A stretch of 64,000 nucleotides of DNA from Anoplopoma fimbria (Eukaryota; Chordata; Actinopteri; Perciformes; Anoplopomatidae), in contig NC_072472.1 of NCBI RefSeq assembly GCF_027596085.1, positions 10,566,219-10,630,218 of the forward strand, written 5' to 3'. Of the stretch, positions 9,901 through 22,550 are shown piece by piece. The position numbers and the translations under genes are program-made. The stretch's first letter is position 1. Every line of letters starts with the position of its first letter. A model generated the notes under the pieces. That model was not told where the DNA came from. It was given only the letters and a program-made list of their open reading frames with translations, and searched no databases.

Positions 9901-12654
9901 GACACCGTGGTGTTTCTGAATGAAATCGATTACAGCCTCCTCCCTGCTACGAGCATTAGAGATAATGGCAGAGCAGCACAGAGCTTATCTTTGAATGAGT
10001 GAAAAGCCTCAAGACGACCGCCTGAGCCCCGTCAGCCAGTACACAAGATGGATGTGAGGGGAAAGGTCACACTGCCTGAACTTGTTTCACAAATCTACCC
10101 TGGTATCGAGATGTGCATTTGCGGCCCCTAGATGGCGCTCTGAGGCCATGGCCAAGTGGTTGAGAATATCTGAATCAGGCCCCAATCACATGATGCGTTG
10201 CTAAAAGAACACGTCGGCTTCAAAACTATTGTTAACCTACGGTACGGCGTGCCTGACGTGCACTCCCCTCTTGGGCCGCTTTTTTTCTGTACTGATCTGA
10301 TACCAGTGAGCTGGTAAGTTCGGGTTATAATTCCCTCTTTAATATTTATTTTATATTGCTACAAAAACATCTCCCTCAAATAACTTTATTTATGCAAGTT
10401 TCTTGTGAAAAAATACACTTTACAAGACACATTTGAACACATCGTGATAACGTTCTAATTATAAAACCTTTATAACACATTTGTCCTATACAAATTTTTA
10501 CTGTTTGATTTATTAAATGTTTAAGTTCTTTTTTTTTTTTTTTTAATAACAAACCAAATTTCCTGAAAATCTGATAAGAATTAAGATAGTTACAGTCAAA
10601 TGTTCAGCATTGTATTTGTTTACAAGGGATATTGACAGCATTGACAGCATTCTACCTTCCTGGTGGAATGACCAAATTGCAAATAAATGCACAGACAATA
10701 TATCCGTTGGTGGATTGACAGCTGGGATCGGCTCCAGCACCTCCGCGACCCTTAACTGGATAAGCGGTTACGGAAGATGGATGGATGGATGGATTGAAAA
10801 ATCACAAAGGCGACCCACCACCTGCCACAATAAATGCAGAAAAACACGATGCATGCCTGCATTCACATGACGAAGAACAGCAGTTATAGGTAGCTAGTTA
10901 GCTAGCTGGCTAACTATCAAATGCTACTTCATTTTCATTTTCTATTTCTAATTTATTTTATTGAAACAATAAGGTACCATAGAGTGTATGGACTTGCCAA
11001 TTAAGATAGGTTGCTTTTGGCATAATTAACGATCACTGTTGATGCAGAGAAAGCAAACAGTGTGTCGGTTATCAGCTGAGAGGAGCTTCTACTCTACTGG
11101 ATGTGTCGTGCATACGCTAAAATGTCCTTTGAGAAATTGATGTCAGCAAGAATTTGAACATACCTTTAAAATTGTTACATAGGCCTGCATCTTTCCAAAT
11201 TATGAACTTCAATTTTACCCCTATTAGACGTTTATTAAACATGCATTCAATGTAACATAGCTTTGTGCAATATGAGTAAACAGAATCTGTGTATAACAGT
11301 TGTACTGTAAACCCGGGGGTGTGCAGTGCTTATGGTAAATATTTAAGGGTTTTATGCATTTTGATCTATGTATGGATGTTTTTAAAATATGGTCTACAAC
11401 TGGGCTATATGTAGCAAATAAATCCTGGTCTATATTCAAGCTATACCAGAGCTAAATCATAGAGGTAATGTTGAAATCATAGAAAACCAAGAATAATAGC
11501 TATAGGATTCACTTTTACTCAAATTGTAATGGGTCTGGTAAAACATGCTATAACTACCACCTTGGCCACAGGGGCAATTGTACATCCTATTGCTGTCTAT
11601 TCTCCATCTAGGCTACACCGCGGCTAAATCTGGGCTGTCAGTGACAGGCTCCTTTATGAACTGATTAGATTCTGGAGGTCAAAGGTCAAGGGCACTGTGA
11701 TCCCATAAAGCATGTTTTTTATGCCATAATTCTAAAATGAATATGCTTATTATGAAACATTCACACACAATTACTAATAAAATACAATGATGAAGTGATG
11801 ATTATTTGAGCCAGACTGCAACATGGCATGGCACAGGCGTACAGCTGTGAGGCAATGATTTTTTGTTTTATTATTATTATTTCTTTTACTTTATTATTGT
11901 TTTTATGCAACCTGTCTTGACCCTCTAAACAGAATGCTGCCCTTTGCTGTTCTCTCCAATAGACCCAAATCCAAACGTCTGACCCTTTTCATGAACGTCA
12001 TTCAAATATAATTTTCACAAAGCAGATTCTCTGCTGTGGCCAAACACCTGATGTGTTTACTTTATTACAGTCCTAGCGCAGAGTAGCACAGAATAGTTTG
12101 TCCATTTAAGGCAGTGCTTTGCTCACAACACCTCTGTTCTCCTTTTTAGGCTAATTATGTCCTGGAGAACGACAATCTTCTTGTGACTCAGCGGCCAGAG
12201 TACGACGTGATCATGTGCCTGAGCGTCACCAAATGGGTTCACCTGAATTGGGGCGACTGTGGCCTCAAGCGGCTCTTCAAGAGAGTCTACCTACATCTCC
12301 GTCCTGGAGGCATGTTCATCCTGGAGCCACAGCCCTGGGAGTCCTATGTGAGGAGGAAGAAGCTGACGGTAAGAAGCTGAGAAGACGGGGCTGACGATGC
12401 AAACCATGACTTTTGTAACAAAGCAAATATACCTGAAGTTGACCAGGTTTATTAGTGATTCTAAAGCCTGGTTTGATTTGTTGAAATAAATAAAACATTT
12501 GTTTTCCCTCTCATTTGACAGGATAACATTAGCAAGAATTTTCACAGCATCCGCCTCAAACCTGACCAGTTTCCATCGTACCTTACAACAGAGGTGGGCT
12601 TCGTCAGTTCTGAGTACCTTGGGGCCCCCAAGTGTTCAATGAGAGGTAATTCAT

Positions 12655-12698
<44 letters not shown>

Positions 12699-12816
12699 AG
12701 CAAACCTATGCATAACATTGTATTCACCACATTAGCTTGATGTCATTTTCAACTTCTTTTTTCCCCCCACCATTACAACAGGTTTTCAGAGGCCAATCTA
12801 CTTGTTTCACAAATGA
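6936..12816 (+). CDS. mepce: 7SK snRNA methylphosphate capping enzyme (732 aa, 4 coding exons)
   Basis: This enzyme adds a methyl group to the gamma-phosphate at the 5' end of 7SK RNA and stays bound in the nuclear 7SK snRNP that holds P-TEFb inactive. Coding exons: 6936-8756, 12150-12368, 12522-12645, 12782-12816; all junctions are GT-AG and keep frame (607, 73, 41 and 11 codons, with a phase-1 last junction). The N-terminal half is low-complexity and basic (KRRRR-type clusters, a Gly/Ser run near residues 222-238). The methyltransferase begins near residue 400 with [16 protein letters not shown] motif I is VLDLGCNSG (429-437), followed by LGLDID (453-458). A charged linker (about 470-600) splits the fold before [14 protein letters not shown] (630-643), LEPQPW and [11 protein letters not shown] at the end. 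Human MEPCE is about 690 aa. The last two introns are short (153 and 136 bp). Confidence 0.94.
8757..12149 (+). other. mepce: mepce intron 2
   Basis: This 3.4 kb intron starts GTAAGA and ends CTCCTTTTTAG. It contains the 3' end of a LINE (10718-10796) and poly-T runs (about 9280 and 10531). I see no other gene in it on either strand; open frames inside are short and show no family motif. Confidence 0.85.
10718..10796 (+). mobile_element. 5'-truncated LINE 3' end with GATG tail
   Basis: The segment reads ACAGCTGGGATCGGCTCCAG, then CGCGACCCTTAACTGGATAA and GCGGTTACGGAAGATGG, ending in (ATGG)n. This is the common 3' terminus of fish RTE/Rex3-type LINEs with a (GATG)n tail. Only the last 80 or so bases are present, as expected from incomplete reverse transcription. 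Confidence 0.85.
12657..12694 (+). repeat. Poly(T) run of about 37 bases in the short mepce intron 4
   Basis: An almost uninterrupted T run starts 11 bases after the donor at 12646 and fills more than a quarter of this 136 bp intron. Its length is likely to be polymorphic or poorly assembled. Confidence 0.9.
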
Positions 12817-15800
12817 CCGCTCCTGCCTTGAAGATCATTGAATGTGAGTAGCCTAAAGCCACCAACACACATGCAGCCGGCTGCCCCGGACCGCAAGGAA
12901 TCATCTGAGTCCTTCAGTTATTGACGATGAAATTCAGAAAAGGAGAATGGGACCAAAAGTGGGAATTAATTACGTAAAGAGGGAGGATCTGTCGAGAAAA
13001 AGGCACCTATCAGAATCCTCTGTGACTCGAAAATTCTTAAACTGTATGGAGTGAACTGGGATGGGACTCCACAATGTGTAACCTGGAGCGGAACATTATA
13101 GCTCGGCCTGACTGGAAGAGGTGCTCATCTGATCATTTCCTTGGACTAGCCTACTGCTAATGATGCTCCAGTTTGATGCACGGCCATAACATGTGTTTGC
13201 AAATCTTCGTTTTATATATCTTTACTTTCATAACTTTGTTCTGTGCCACCACATCACCATACGTTATACATGTTAGGGTTGGGCGATAGGGCAGACATTT
13301 TCCAATTGTCCACCATCACCACTTTATCTGGTGATTGATGGCGTAATCACTATTAGCTCCATATGACATATGACACTTGCAAAACTGCAGTATACAACTA
13401 GATTACAAAGCCATTAAACAGACTGACAGGATGTCTCTTGGTAAACCACACTGGAGCACAGGATATGTGTTTTATGCTATAAATGAGGTTAAAATAGGTT
13501 AAATATCTGCATCATGTTTGAAGCCTTAAATCCTGTTGCAGCACACGTATAAATGCACATATTTTGGTGACTTTAAAACAGTCAAACTAATCCCATTGGT
13601 CATAGATTCAGTCTGTCTGTGTAGCTGATATATTTGTCCCATCTTCCAACCCTAATATACAGTTTGTTTTGTCATTATTTTGCAAAATAGGCCTTAGAGC
13701 TGAATTGACTTAACACATTTTTTTTTTTTTTAAAAGGACAATATGAAAAGCTCCTAAATTGCACAAACCCAAGACACTATGAAGTGAAAAGTGGCTCATC
13801 TAAGTGATGAAGACTGTGATGCACAATGAGAAAAGGTTCACTCAAAACAGCCAAAACAACAAACACCCAGTGGAATAGTGAATGCTTACCCAAATTTGCA
13901 GCAAAGGTTTGCCTCTCTTGTTTAGTAACAGTCGGTCCCTTTAAAAGTGTCATGATGAATGAGTCATCAAATATTAAATTGAGAGTTTTGGCTGTTTTTG
14001 AAAGCAACAAATCACTTCATGGGTTCTTTAAGCCTTTTCGATGCTCCACACTAATGACAGGGGGCACATTTGAGCTGCTTAGCTTGAGATATTTCAGCAC
14101 AGAGACCAAAAGGACTCATTTGCAAGGAAAATCTGTAGCATGCAGTCCTTATTTTCTTTTTCTTTTATGACAGTAAAGCCATATCCCTACATTTATATGT
14201 CATTTACAATGTCAACAATAACAGAGAGCATAATTACGTTTTAAATGAAAGGCATTAAAGAGTTGCTACATCACTAGAGCATCACTGTTGGACAGGCATT
14301 CATTCAAACAGCATTAGAATCACATTCTAGCTCCAGAGTCAGACTGAAACCTCTGTGAGGCTGAATTAAAAATTTACATTTGTAAAAAAAAAAAATGCTT
14401 TGTTACTAAAAGTAATGAAATGCATTAATAATAGTTTTTACCAAATTCAAATATGAATATGCTGTTTGTATTGAAGCGCTGCCAAAATACTTTATGGGTG
14501 TCTGCTCTTTAATTTGACAAAATATGCCATCTTAGTCTTCTAACGAGGACAGTTATGAGTTTGGGTCTTTGTGGTTGTGTCTTCACTGGTGTGCACTGAG
14601 CACCGCTCATCTCCCAACTGTTCATTCTAAGTGGCTGGGACTGAAAACCTTCCTTTTTATTGTGACTGGTTCAATTACAGCATTTGGCAAACTAGTGTAG
14701 GAGATGATGGGAAATATGGAGGATGTGTTTCTATTTTAGTAAGTGATCAATGTAAATAAGGTTGCAAAGATTTGTTTTACTGTTGTTGATATTGAGTTCA
14801 TAACTGCTTTTGTTATTTTTCAGTGTTTTATTTTTTATTTTATTTTTTTTATGTTTGCTGCCAATTTGTGAGTGAGTCAGAGTTTTTGTCCTAAAACGGA
14901 CTGCTAATCCAGCTCAACAACAAATGAAAATGTACATTGCAAAGTTCTGAATTGTTTGCTTTGTTCTGTCCTGGCAGGCACATGGATTGTTAGATTGGCT
15001 CTTTATTTTTTTATAAACTGTTTGAAAGGAGTGTTGTTGTCAATGCACTCTTATTTCAATTCATTTGACATGTTGGAGACATTTTACAATTTCTTCAAAA
15101 TGGAAAAGATTTGATTACTTTTTCCATCAAACTTTTTCTTCCACAAATGTGGAACCCTGATTTAACTTCTAAAATGGATCGTCAGGTTACATTTTGGATT
15201 TAATTGGTTTAAACCTCAGTTGGCACATCAGACACACGGCACCAAATCACATCTTCCTCTAAACCAAGACAATCAGATTCTCAGGCTTGGATCAGCCCGA
15301 TGCTGTAATTGTGAGGGCAGTTTGCATAATTGACAAAAGTTTTTCTTACTTGAGGATTTAATTTGGGAAACAAATTGTTAATATCAAGTTTGTGCTTTGC
15401 CACCGATCTTCAGATTGCACCTTTCTGTCTCAGCAGCAGTATCTTCAGATTTTAAGCCAACATGTATAAAGAGGGCTGTGTACACTTCTGTACTCCCCTT
15501 GAGGATTTGCACAAAGTTGTGTGATTTAATTTTTTATTAAATTAAATAACACAAAAAAGGTTGTAAAAAAAACAAACAAAATACAACCCCTTGTTTCAAC
15601 ATGGTTAAATGCAGGTGAGAAATATTACTGTTTCAAATTTGTAGTTATTCTCGTGTACAACAGAATTTTGTGCAATATTTGCTCTTTTGTATTTCTGCCC
15701 TTAAAGCCAGCAAAAGGCCATGCCCTATTAGTAGAATTCATTTAATACTGCAGGATTAAAATTAAGGAAACTTGAAAGTAGGTTTTGAATGCGAAAACTT

Positions 15801-18800
15801 TGGCTCCCGATTTTCATGTTGCAAATAAAACCAAATGTAAATATGATATAAATGATGTGTTGATTATAGATGATAAATTGCAGTGAAAGCACAGTCTATT
15901 GGATTTTTCTTGTTTCATTATGTATTAACATGTTTTGTATTTGCAACTTGAAGACTGGTGACCCATTCCAAGAAATGGATTGAATGAATAACATCATTTG
16001 GATATTTGGCTTTTTGCTTCGAGAAATAACTTTTCTGTGTTTTATTAAACGGCCGTAAGCTGATCATTTAGTAATTCTGCTAAATGCCACCGACCATTGG
16101 ATGCCAGAGACGATGAACTTCACCTTCAACACGTTTGCTCACATTTTCATACTATACACTAAAATCCCAGAGATTTCTTTTTAACAGCAGAGAAATGTTC
16201 CGTTAAAGCTCATCTTTAAAACCTGAAGATACAACCAGATAATAAGAATTGAGCAACATCATGAATTAAATATTGATGAAAGGTTTTGTCACAAATGCAA
16301 TAAAGCCGTGACAAAACAGTGGTCGTACTTACATTTGCGTAATTGCCTCTCATTTATTAGAAGTTTTCTAGGATTAAAGTACATAACTAGTGAAATATTA
16401 AAACTGAATGTCTATGAACATCTTTTTGAACTGCAAAAATGCAAAAACTCAAAGGGTGTATGAATTGTATTGCTGCTTAAATTAACCTCTTTGTGTTAAA
16501 TATGCACTCCTATGCCTCGAGGGAAATAAACTAGTTTAGTACATTTTTGGCAGTTGATGTTTTACATGTACTTTAACTTTCTTGGAATCAGTTTTTCTGG
16601 AGAAAGAAAAGTTGGAACAAAACACGGCCTCTGTCAGGGAAGCCTTTAACTGCCTCTGAACAACAAGCTATATCTGAATCTTTCTCTGTTTAACAATTTA
16701 ATGATTGAAAGTGGTTCCACATTTTGTGGTTCAGTATTAAATTATACAGCATTAGGTTACCTAACTGAAATGTTATTTTTGGCTGTAAATTGGCACAGAC
16801 AGAAATTAATGGGCTTCTCTTTAAATGTATTTTAGTACCATTTATACAGATCTGTTATGTGGTTCTATATTGCAGCATTTTGGTACCTTTTAACATGTTC
16901 TGTTTTCAAAAGCAGTTCTGATAAGCAGTGCTGGGGTCTACCCATAGATGTTCTTATAGAGGCGATCATCTCAGCATCTGTAAAGGAAGTTAAAAGTAAA
17001 TCCATCCACTTCATCTGAAAAAAAGGTAACATTGATTGACTTTTTCACGTATGTGGGAAGGGCAACCGCGTGATCTATTACTGCATGTGTTCTGGCTGCT
17101 CCTGTATAAAGGGAATTGCTATGTCAGTATGTTAATGTTTCCCTATAAAAGTCTACATGATGATCAAACAGTTAGACCCACAGTCCAAAGTTTGATTAGA
17201 ACAGGGTGTGAACACAACTGACAAATCCTGTACATTATAATACAAGCCAATACAACAGCATCCCGATGGTTGCATTTATTGCAATGTACTGAACAGGTGT
17301 TCTGTTGTGAGGTACAATAGCATCAGTAAGTATTCATTCGTCTTTATTTCTTTCCTGTGGTTGTTAGAAATTCTGCATTTAAAATGTTTTATTGTGCAAA
17401 GAGCGTCCGCACACAATCTTTATTCATTTACTGACGTAACTAAAATTTCATGAATTCCGACCCTATGCTGTGATGCTCTAAATTGCCGGATTTTTAGAGC
17501 AAAAACAAAATTAAGTCAAACTCCTACAATTGCAGAGAGAAACAGACTTGAGGAGTGGTATAGAAACATTTGCTATACGTCGAGGTGACAGAAGACCTAA
17601 AGGTGCACTCTAACAGAGCAGAGATCCTTTATATGTGAACCTGCAGGACAACTGTCTGCAGACATCAGGCCTTTATGGTTGTAAAAGCATAAGACTCAGG
17701 ATATTTTACTTAGAGCTTGTATAATTGCACTTACTGGACTAAAGAGCATGAGGAAAATGATTCTCTGGTTGTCAAATGCAAGGTCTGGGAGATTGGTCAA
17801 CACAAAGGTCAAAGGTCCTTTTTAGAAAATGTTTTTCTCTGACTAAAGATTTACCATTTATCTCAACAGTGACCACATTCACACAGCAGAGTTTAGAAGA
17901 GAGATTTTTGTCTGTTTGTCTTTATAATTGAGGAACTGGAAGTTGTGAACAGGTTGTAAACTTACACTTGTGAGGTGGAGATCATTTTATTTTGTTGTCT
18001 TATAATATATTTTTTCAAGCTCTGACTCTCAATATCAAAGCAGAAGATACACTTAAAAAAACTTGCACATGATAGTTTTATATGAATAGATGCTCAAATG
18101 GTATTTATACACTGTATACTAAAATGTATATATGTATAAGTTAAAGATCATCATTGATGCTTTTACACATTTCTTTATGATGCCATGTGTTTGATGACTA
18201 CTGATTTCATCGGTCTATGGTATTATGAGATTAACTTTCATTTGGCCAAAAACATAATTATAATAATAACTTTATTTGTATAACACAATGCATGCAGAGA
18301 TGCAGCCCAAAGTGTTTAACCAAACAGCAGAACTACAACATCACAATCACAATACAACTAAACATAAACAATGATGACCATTAAAGGAAACCCAAATGAA
18401 ATGGCAAATCAGAAAAAGGAATGTTAACTGTCGCACTGAAGACACCATTTTTATAGTTAAGTGTCAGATCTGTGAGTTCCTTTCCATAATTAATAATTTC
18501 TCATCAAAGTTACCATTTTATTTTGATAGGACTTGAGGACCTGCCCCCCCCTTAGCAGGACTTAGTTGGGCTGCTTTAGAATATGTCTCTGTGATTTCTA
18601 TGTGACTTCTCGCATCTTCAAACCCTTATTTCTCTGCAGTAATAAAGTTCTACACTGATACAGTTTAAAAATACCTCCACCCTGTCACAACTTTCTCATT
18701 TAAGCTGTGGGCTTTGTGAAGACAGACAGCCTCATGTAAACAAGTCCGTGGCTGGTTGCCCCTTTGTAGTTTGGTCACGCTGCGCTGTCTGAATAGCACA

Positions 18801-19428
18801 AAGATTCCACTCAGATGACAATGCCGGGCACAATACAGCCGCCCGTGTTTACAAATAGCATCCATGACTTTAACACCTACTAGTCCGGACCAGCCGTCCA
18901 CCATCTTCGGATCCTGGCTTTGTTAACTCTGGTACTTATCAGATTGATAATAAAATGTTTGAATGATATAGTTAGTTGGTTACTAGATTTCAATATTTAA
19001 TGTGTCCTGTAATGTTGTTCCTTAAACAAAGGAGAGTTTATTAGTTTTCAGCTGGCATGTCATTTCCTAAATAAATGAAATCAAACGAAGCCAAAGTTCA
19101 CCAACAAAGAAAGACATTCGACCGTCCAATGGGAGACAGGCAGACAATGAATTTGCTTTGCAATCTGGAATGGTGGATTGTGACGCTGTCCATATGTTCC
19201 AGACAGTGTTGTCCAGACACACAGAATGGTGAGATGACATAAACACAGGCACGAGACATAACACTTCATTCACAAAAGCTCTATTCCATCACAGCTATTT
19301 GGGTCAATCACTTGACCATTATTGTGTGCAGCGGTGAGCAAACGCATGCCAGATTGCTTTCCATGCTGTTCTTTCCCGAAGGTCAATTAAAGATGGTAAT
19401 GAGCTGCAGAGTTAGTGATAACACTATA
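12817..19428. other. mepce 3' UTR and intergenic DNA to the defensin gene
   Basis: mepce (+) and the defensin (-) converge here. Polyadenylation signals AATAAA on the plus strand occur at 15824-15829, 16299-16304 and 16525-16530, any of which could end mepce. A short interspersed repeat lies at about 18255-18400. I see no other exon set; an ORF on the minus strand at 18665-18904 was examined and rejected as a second defensin. Confidence 0.6.
18255..18400. repeat. Fragment of a fish interspersed repeat
   Basis: AATAATAACTTTATTTGTAT followed by AACACAATGCATGCAG and CAAAGTGTTTAACC resembles the widespread fish repeat whose end reads 'ACTTTATTTATATAGCAC...CAAAGTGCTTTA'. Family not determined; boundaries approximate. 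Confidence 0.5.
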
Positions 19429-19507
19429 TTTCAGCTTTTTTTTTTTTTACATGTAAATTGAAATGATTACTTTCAATTTACATGGGACGGTATAATTAAA
19501 GCTGAAA
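19429..19507. other. Hairpin-forming inverted repeat 3' of the defensin gene
   Basis: Inner arms CATGTAAATTGAAA (19450-19463) and TTTCAATTTACATG (19471-19484) are perfect complements around a 7-base loop. Outer arms TTTCAGCTTT (19429-19438) and AAAGCTGAAA (19498-19507) also pair perfectly, separated from the inner arms by an unmatched T-rich/A-T-rich segment. It could be a miniature transposon, a small-RNA precursor, or chance. Confidence 0.7.
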
Positions 19508-19568
19508 GGGATTATTATCCTAATTTAACAGCAACAAACAAAAACATTAGTCAATTTATTTTCATGCA

Positions 19569-19574
19569 TTTATT
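19569..19574 (-). terminator. Candidate polyadenylation signal of the defensin gene
   Basis: AATAAA on the minus strand about 330 bases after the defensin stop codon. It is the first canonical signal I see downstream. Confidence 0.5.
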
Positions 19575-19899
19575 GGCACCACTGCATTACATAGAGAAGA
19601 ACTGGCCGTTCACAAGGCACTGATGTTATTAAATGATACTGGATCAGTCACACTCAGTTTCAGGCAACAATGACAGATATATGAGCTACAGGATTGCAGC
19701 TGCAGACCTAATCTAACTAGATCTAACTAAATAAAGTGCACTTCAAAAGCACTCTTGGCCAGACTCCACTGCATGTCTGAAGTCGAAGATGGGTTCATTC
19801 AGAGTAGAGTTGTCAAAACGGTTTATCCAGAAGAATGCTGTCGGTTTCAACTGCCAGCTGAACTGAAGATGTCCGGCCCCATGCTGGTGCAAGCTGGTG

Positions 19900-20510
19900 C
19901 TAAGACCTCACAGCACAACACCTGAAAATCAGCACAGTACAACTTAACTTAAGTCTCACAATCAGCAATCATTTCTATAGTTTTGTATTTGCAATAAAAT
20001 ACCAAATATTACAATGTTATGCACAGTTCTGATCGTTAGCAGTCTCACCTGTATCGTCGAGGGCAACCGTGATGACCAACGATGTACTCCTGAGCATAGC
20101 AGAACCGTCTGCAGAGTCCTCTATACCCACATGTCCAGTACTGCATTTCTGGATCATCGCCTGTATATAATTATAAAAGAATCAAAGATATGTTCCCACA
20201 TTCCTGATGAACATTAACTTAAATTTTCATAAACTGTAATCACAACAAATCCATTAATCTTAATAAGAATTTCTCGCTGTTTAAATGACTTAATAGTTAA
20301 GAAAACTGTAAAGTTGTGATGTCATAATTCAATTTTATTTCTCCTATGAATCATGCAGAAAAAAGTCCAACTTATTCTGAGCATATTCCACATCATGATT
20401 TGCTTGATTTGATCTCAAACATTAAGAAAATGGGAGTATCCACATCGCTTACCCTCCCCGACCGCCAGCATCAGGAGAAGCACAAGGAGAACCAAGCTCA
20501 GTCCCTTCAT
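19900..20510 (-). CDS. defb1: Beta-defensin precursor (63 aa, 3 exons)
   Basis: A secreted cationic antimicrobial peptide gene. Exons on the minus strand: 20453-20510 (58 nt), 20049-20160 (112 nt), 19900-19921 (22 nt); donors GTAAGC and GTGAGA, acceptors TATACAG and TTTTCAG, all in phase. Exon 1 encodes a signal peptide (MKGLSLVLLVLLLMLAVGEG). The mature part begins DDPEMQYW and has six cysteines: WTCGYRGLC, RRFC, a Cys after HHG, and the adjacent pair in RCCAVRS, giving the beta-defensin C-x5-C-x3-C...C...CC pattern with a highly basic end. Three exons with the last one holding the CC pair matches the fish beta-defensin gene plan as I remember it. A TATA box lies about 45 bases upstream of the ATG. 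It sits alone between mepce and spag7; no second copy was found. Confidence 0.93.
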
Positions 20511-20554
20511 GTTTGGGTACCAATAAGCTTTCAGACACTGTTGTTGATGCTGCA

Positions 20555-20560
20555 TTTATA
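20555..20560 (-). promoter_or_regulatory. defb1: TATA box of the beta-defensin gene
   Basis: TATAAATG on the minus strand, 45 bases before the start codon, would place transcription start roughly 15-25 bases before the ATG, giving a very short 5' UTR. Confidence 0.6.
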
Positions 20561-20599
20561 CAGCATGTCAACCACGGGGGAGGAGTCTGTCGTGCTCTG

Positions 20600-21767
20600 T
20601 CCAAATCACAATAACAAAGTATCGCTGAATGATGTGCAGTCTGAGGGCTGCAGGTCAGGACTATCAGCTCACTCAGCTTAGTCAACAGCTGCAGCTTCTT
20701 GAGAATTTAAGTTGTTTTTAGGTATTTTACAAAGAATCATACTGTAATTTTTGTTTGCTCAGTGTGCAAAGCAATACTTTATTATTCAACCTGCTCTTTG
20801 ATTTAAAGATACTGTAAATAACCTGTACTTTTCACCGGAACACAGAAACACAAACATCAAAATTAAAAAAAAGGGTAAGTTCTTTTGAACTGTACTTACA
20901 TACACCCCTATGGCTGTACCACAAAGGACTCCTTCAAAAGAACAAGCCCTCCAAAAGATATAAGTATAGGTGAGATACTAATGAATCTGTTTGTTTTAGA
21001 CACAGTAAGCAGCACAATGCTGTCTGTCTGGCGGTGCTTTCAGGGCTGCCCTCTGTTCGACCACTGCTCTGCCTGCGTCTGAATATGGCAGTAGTTGGTG
21101 TGTTATTGCTGATGCTGTGAAACTACAATCAAACAGCACAAAACACTCTGCTCCAGTGACACACAGGGAGGATTGTTAACAAAACAATAACAACAGAAGG
21201 CGTAGACACACATACATGTACTTGTGTAGCATGCCCCCTACTGCTTATGTGCACACACATGTACAGATAAACCACCTTTTAGGGACAAACCATGATCCAA
21301 TCTGTGATTAAAGAAGGTAACCCAGCAGCCTCGGCATCTGAATGAAGCCTAGGGCAGAAACAAGTGAAATTTAAAAGTAACTTTCCGTTGCACGAGAGGA
21401 AAAACTTAAAATGACTGTGTAATAGCTTTTTGATGAATTGAAAAAATTGTGGTCAATGACAAAGAAATTGAGAAATTACATTTTTTCATACCAATGAATG
21501 ACCTAGATAATGTAGATTCAAGGTCACTCTGAATAACTTTTTGTGCTGAAGGTATACCCATCCAATCAGCTTTCATCATACAATAGTGTAGAAAGCCTTT
21601 ATGTATTTATATGTATTTCTACTACACTACAATGAAAAAATACTTTGTTACAAGTACGCCTGCATTCAAAATCGTACTAAAAATTGCACTTATTATAGCC
21701 TATATTTATTATTGGGCTTTATTCCTGATTCATTATCATCTAATGACTAAACAAACTTGTCAAGAAA
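20600..21767. other. Intergenic region upstream of the defensin gene
   Basis: No exon, known repeat or RNA gene is recognisable. It would include the defensin regulatory region. Open frames here are short and carry no motif. Confidence 0.5.
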
Positions 21768-22215
21768 GCCAGCAGAGTGCTGGGGTTGTCCACTAGATAC
21801 GGTGGAAGTAGTGGGAGACAGGAGGATGATGGCCAAGCTATCATCCCTGATGGACAACACCTCCCACCCCATGCAGGACACTCTGGCAGCTCTGTACAGC
21901 TCCTTCAGCCACCGTCTGCTTCACCCCCGGTGTGTGAAGGAGAGATACCGCAGGTCCTTCCTTCCTGCTGCTGTCAGGCTGCACAACCAGCTCTGCTCCC
22001 AGTAGACCACATGACACTAAAAACCTCTGCAACACAAATACACTGTGCAATACAATAGTTATAATAGTTTGTGTCTGTATATATAATAGTTCAGTTACTG
22101 TGGATTCTGTACTGTTTTTTACTGTTTTTTTTATTGCTCATTTGCTTATTTATAATACTTATTTTTGATCTTTTTTTTTTTACTATGTCTCTTGTTTGCA
22201 CTTATCTTATCTTAA
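21768..22215 (+). mobile_element. 3' fragment of a non-LTR retrotransposon
   Basis: The frame 21757-22005 encodes a conserved LINE ORF2 tail: LSSLMDNTSHPMQDTL, SSFSHRLLHPRCVKER and RRSFLPAAVRLHNQLCS. Downstream is a T-rich stretch ending TTATCTTATCTTA, plausibly the tandem tail of the element. The reverse transcriptase domain is absent, so it is a 5'-truncated copy. The clade (L2/Rex1-like?) is uncertain. Confidence 0.75.
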
Positions 22216-22471
22216 GTGGCATTTGAATGTTGTCAAGGGGATGTTAGTGCTGATTTCAACAACTGTATTTGTTGGATAGTTTCCTCCAAAACGATGCAAA
22301 TTTTATAAACTGACTTATAAATGAATTCTTGACATAAAGTAATTTTAAAAAAAAGTAGAAGCAGGCTTGTTTACATTCTCCAACTGGCTGATATACCTTT
22401 CCGCTACACAGGGTGGCGACACATGTTTTAGGTCACTTAGACACCAGCGAAGAAGAAAAACTCGGGACATC

Positions 22472-22482
22472 TGCGCATGCGC
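22472..22482. promoter_or_regulatory. spag7: NRF1-type palindrome in the spag7 promoter
   Basis: TGCGCATGCGC, the core NRF1 site, lies 62 bases before the spag7 start codon in a CpG-containing, TATA-less region. Confidence 0.7.
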
Positions 22483-22538
22483 GGCTCCATACAGCTGCAG
22501 CCAACAACAACAGTCTGCACGGCGGCTCCCCCCTCATT

Positions 22539-22550
22539 CCAAGATGGCGG
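22539..22550 (+). promoter_or_regulatory. spag7: YY1-type motif overlapping the spag7 start codon
   Basis: CCAAGATGGCGG fits the YY1 consensus AAGATGGCGGC and includes the ATG. This placement is typical of housekeeping genes with short 5' UTRs; binding itself is inferred. Confidence 0.6.

Noticed and set aside
18665..18904. Minus-strand frame with AICKHGRLYCARHC, spaced C-x6-C-x3-C like a second beta-defensin
   Set aside because: No fourth cysteine at the expected distance, no CC pair, no signal-peptide exon upstream and no supporting splice sites. Chance remains the simplest reading, though it is near the real defensin.
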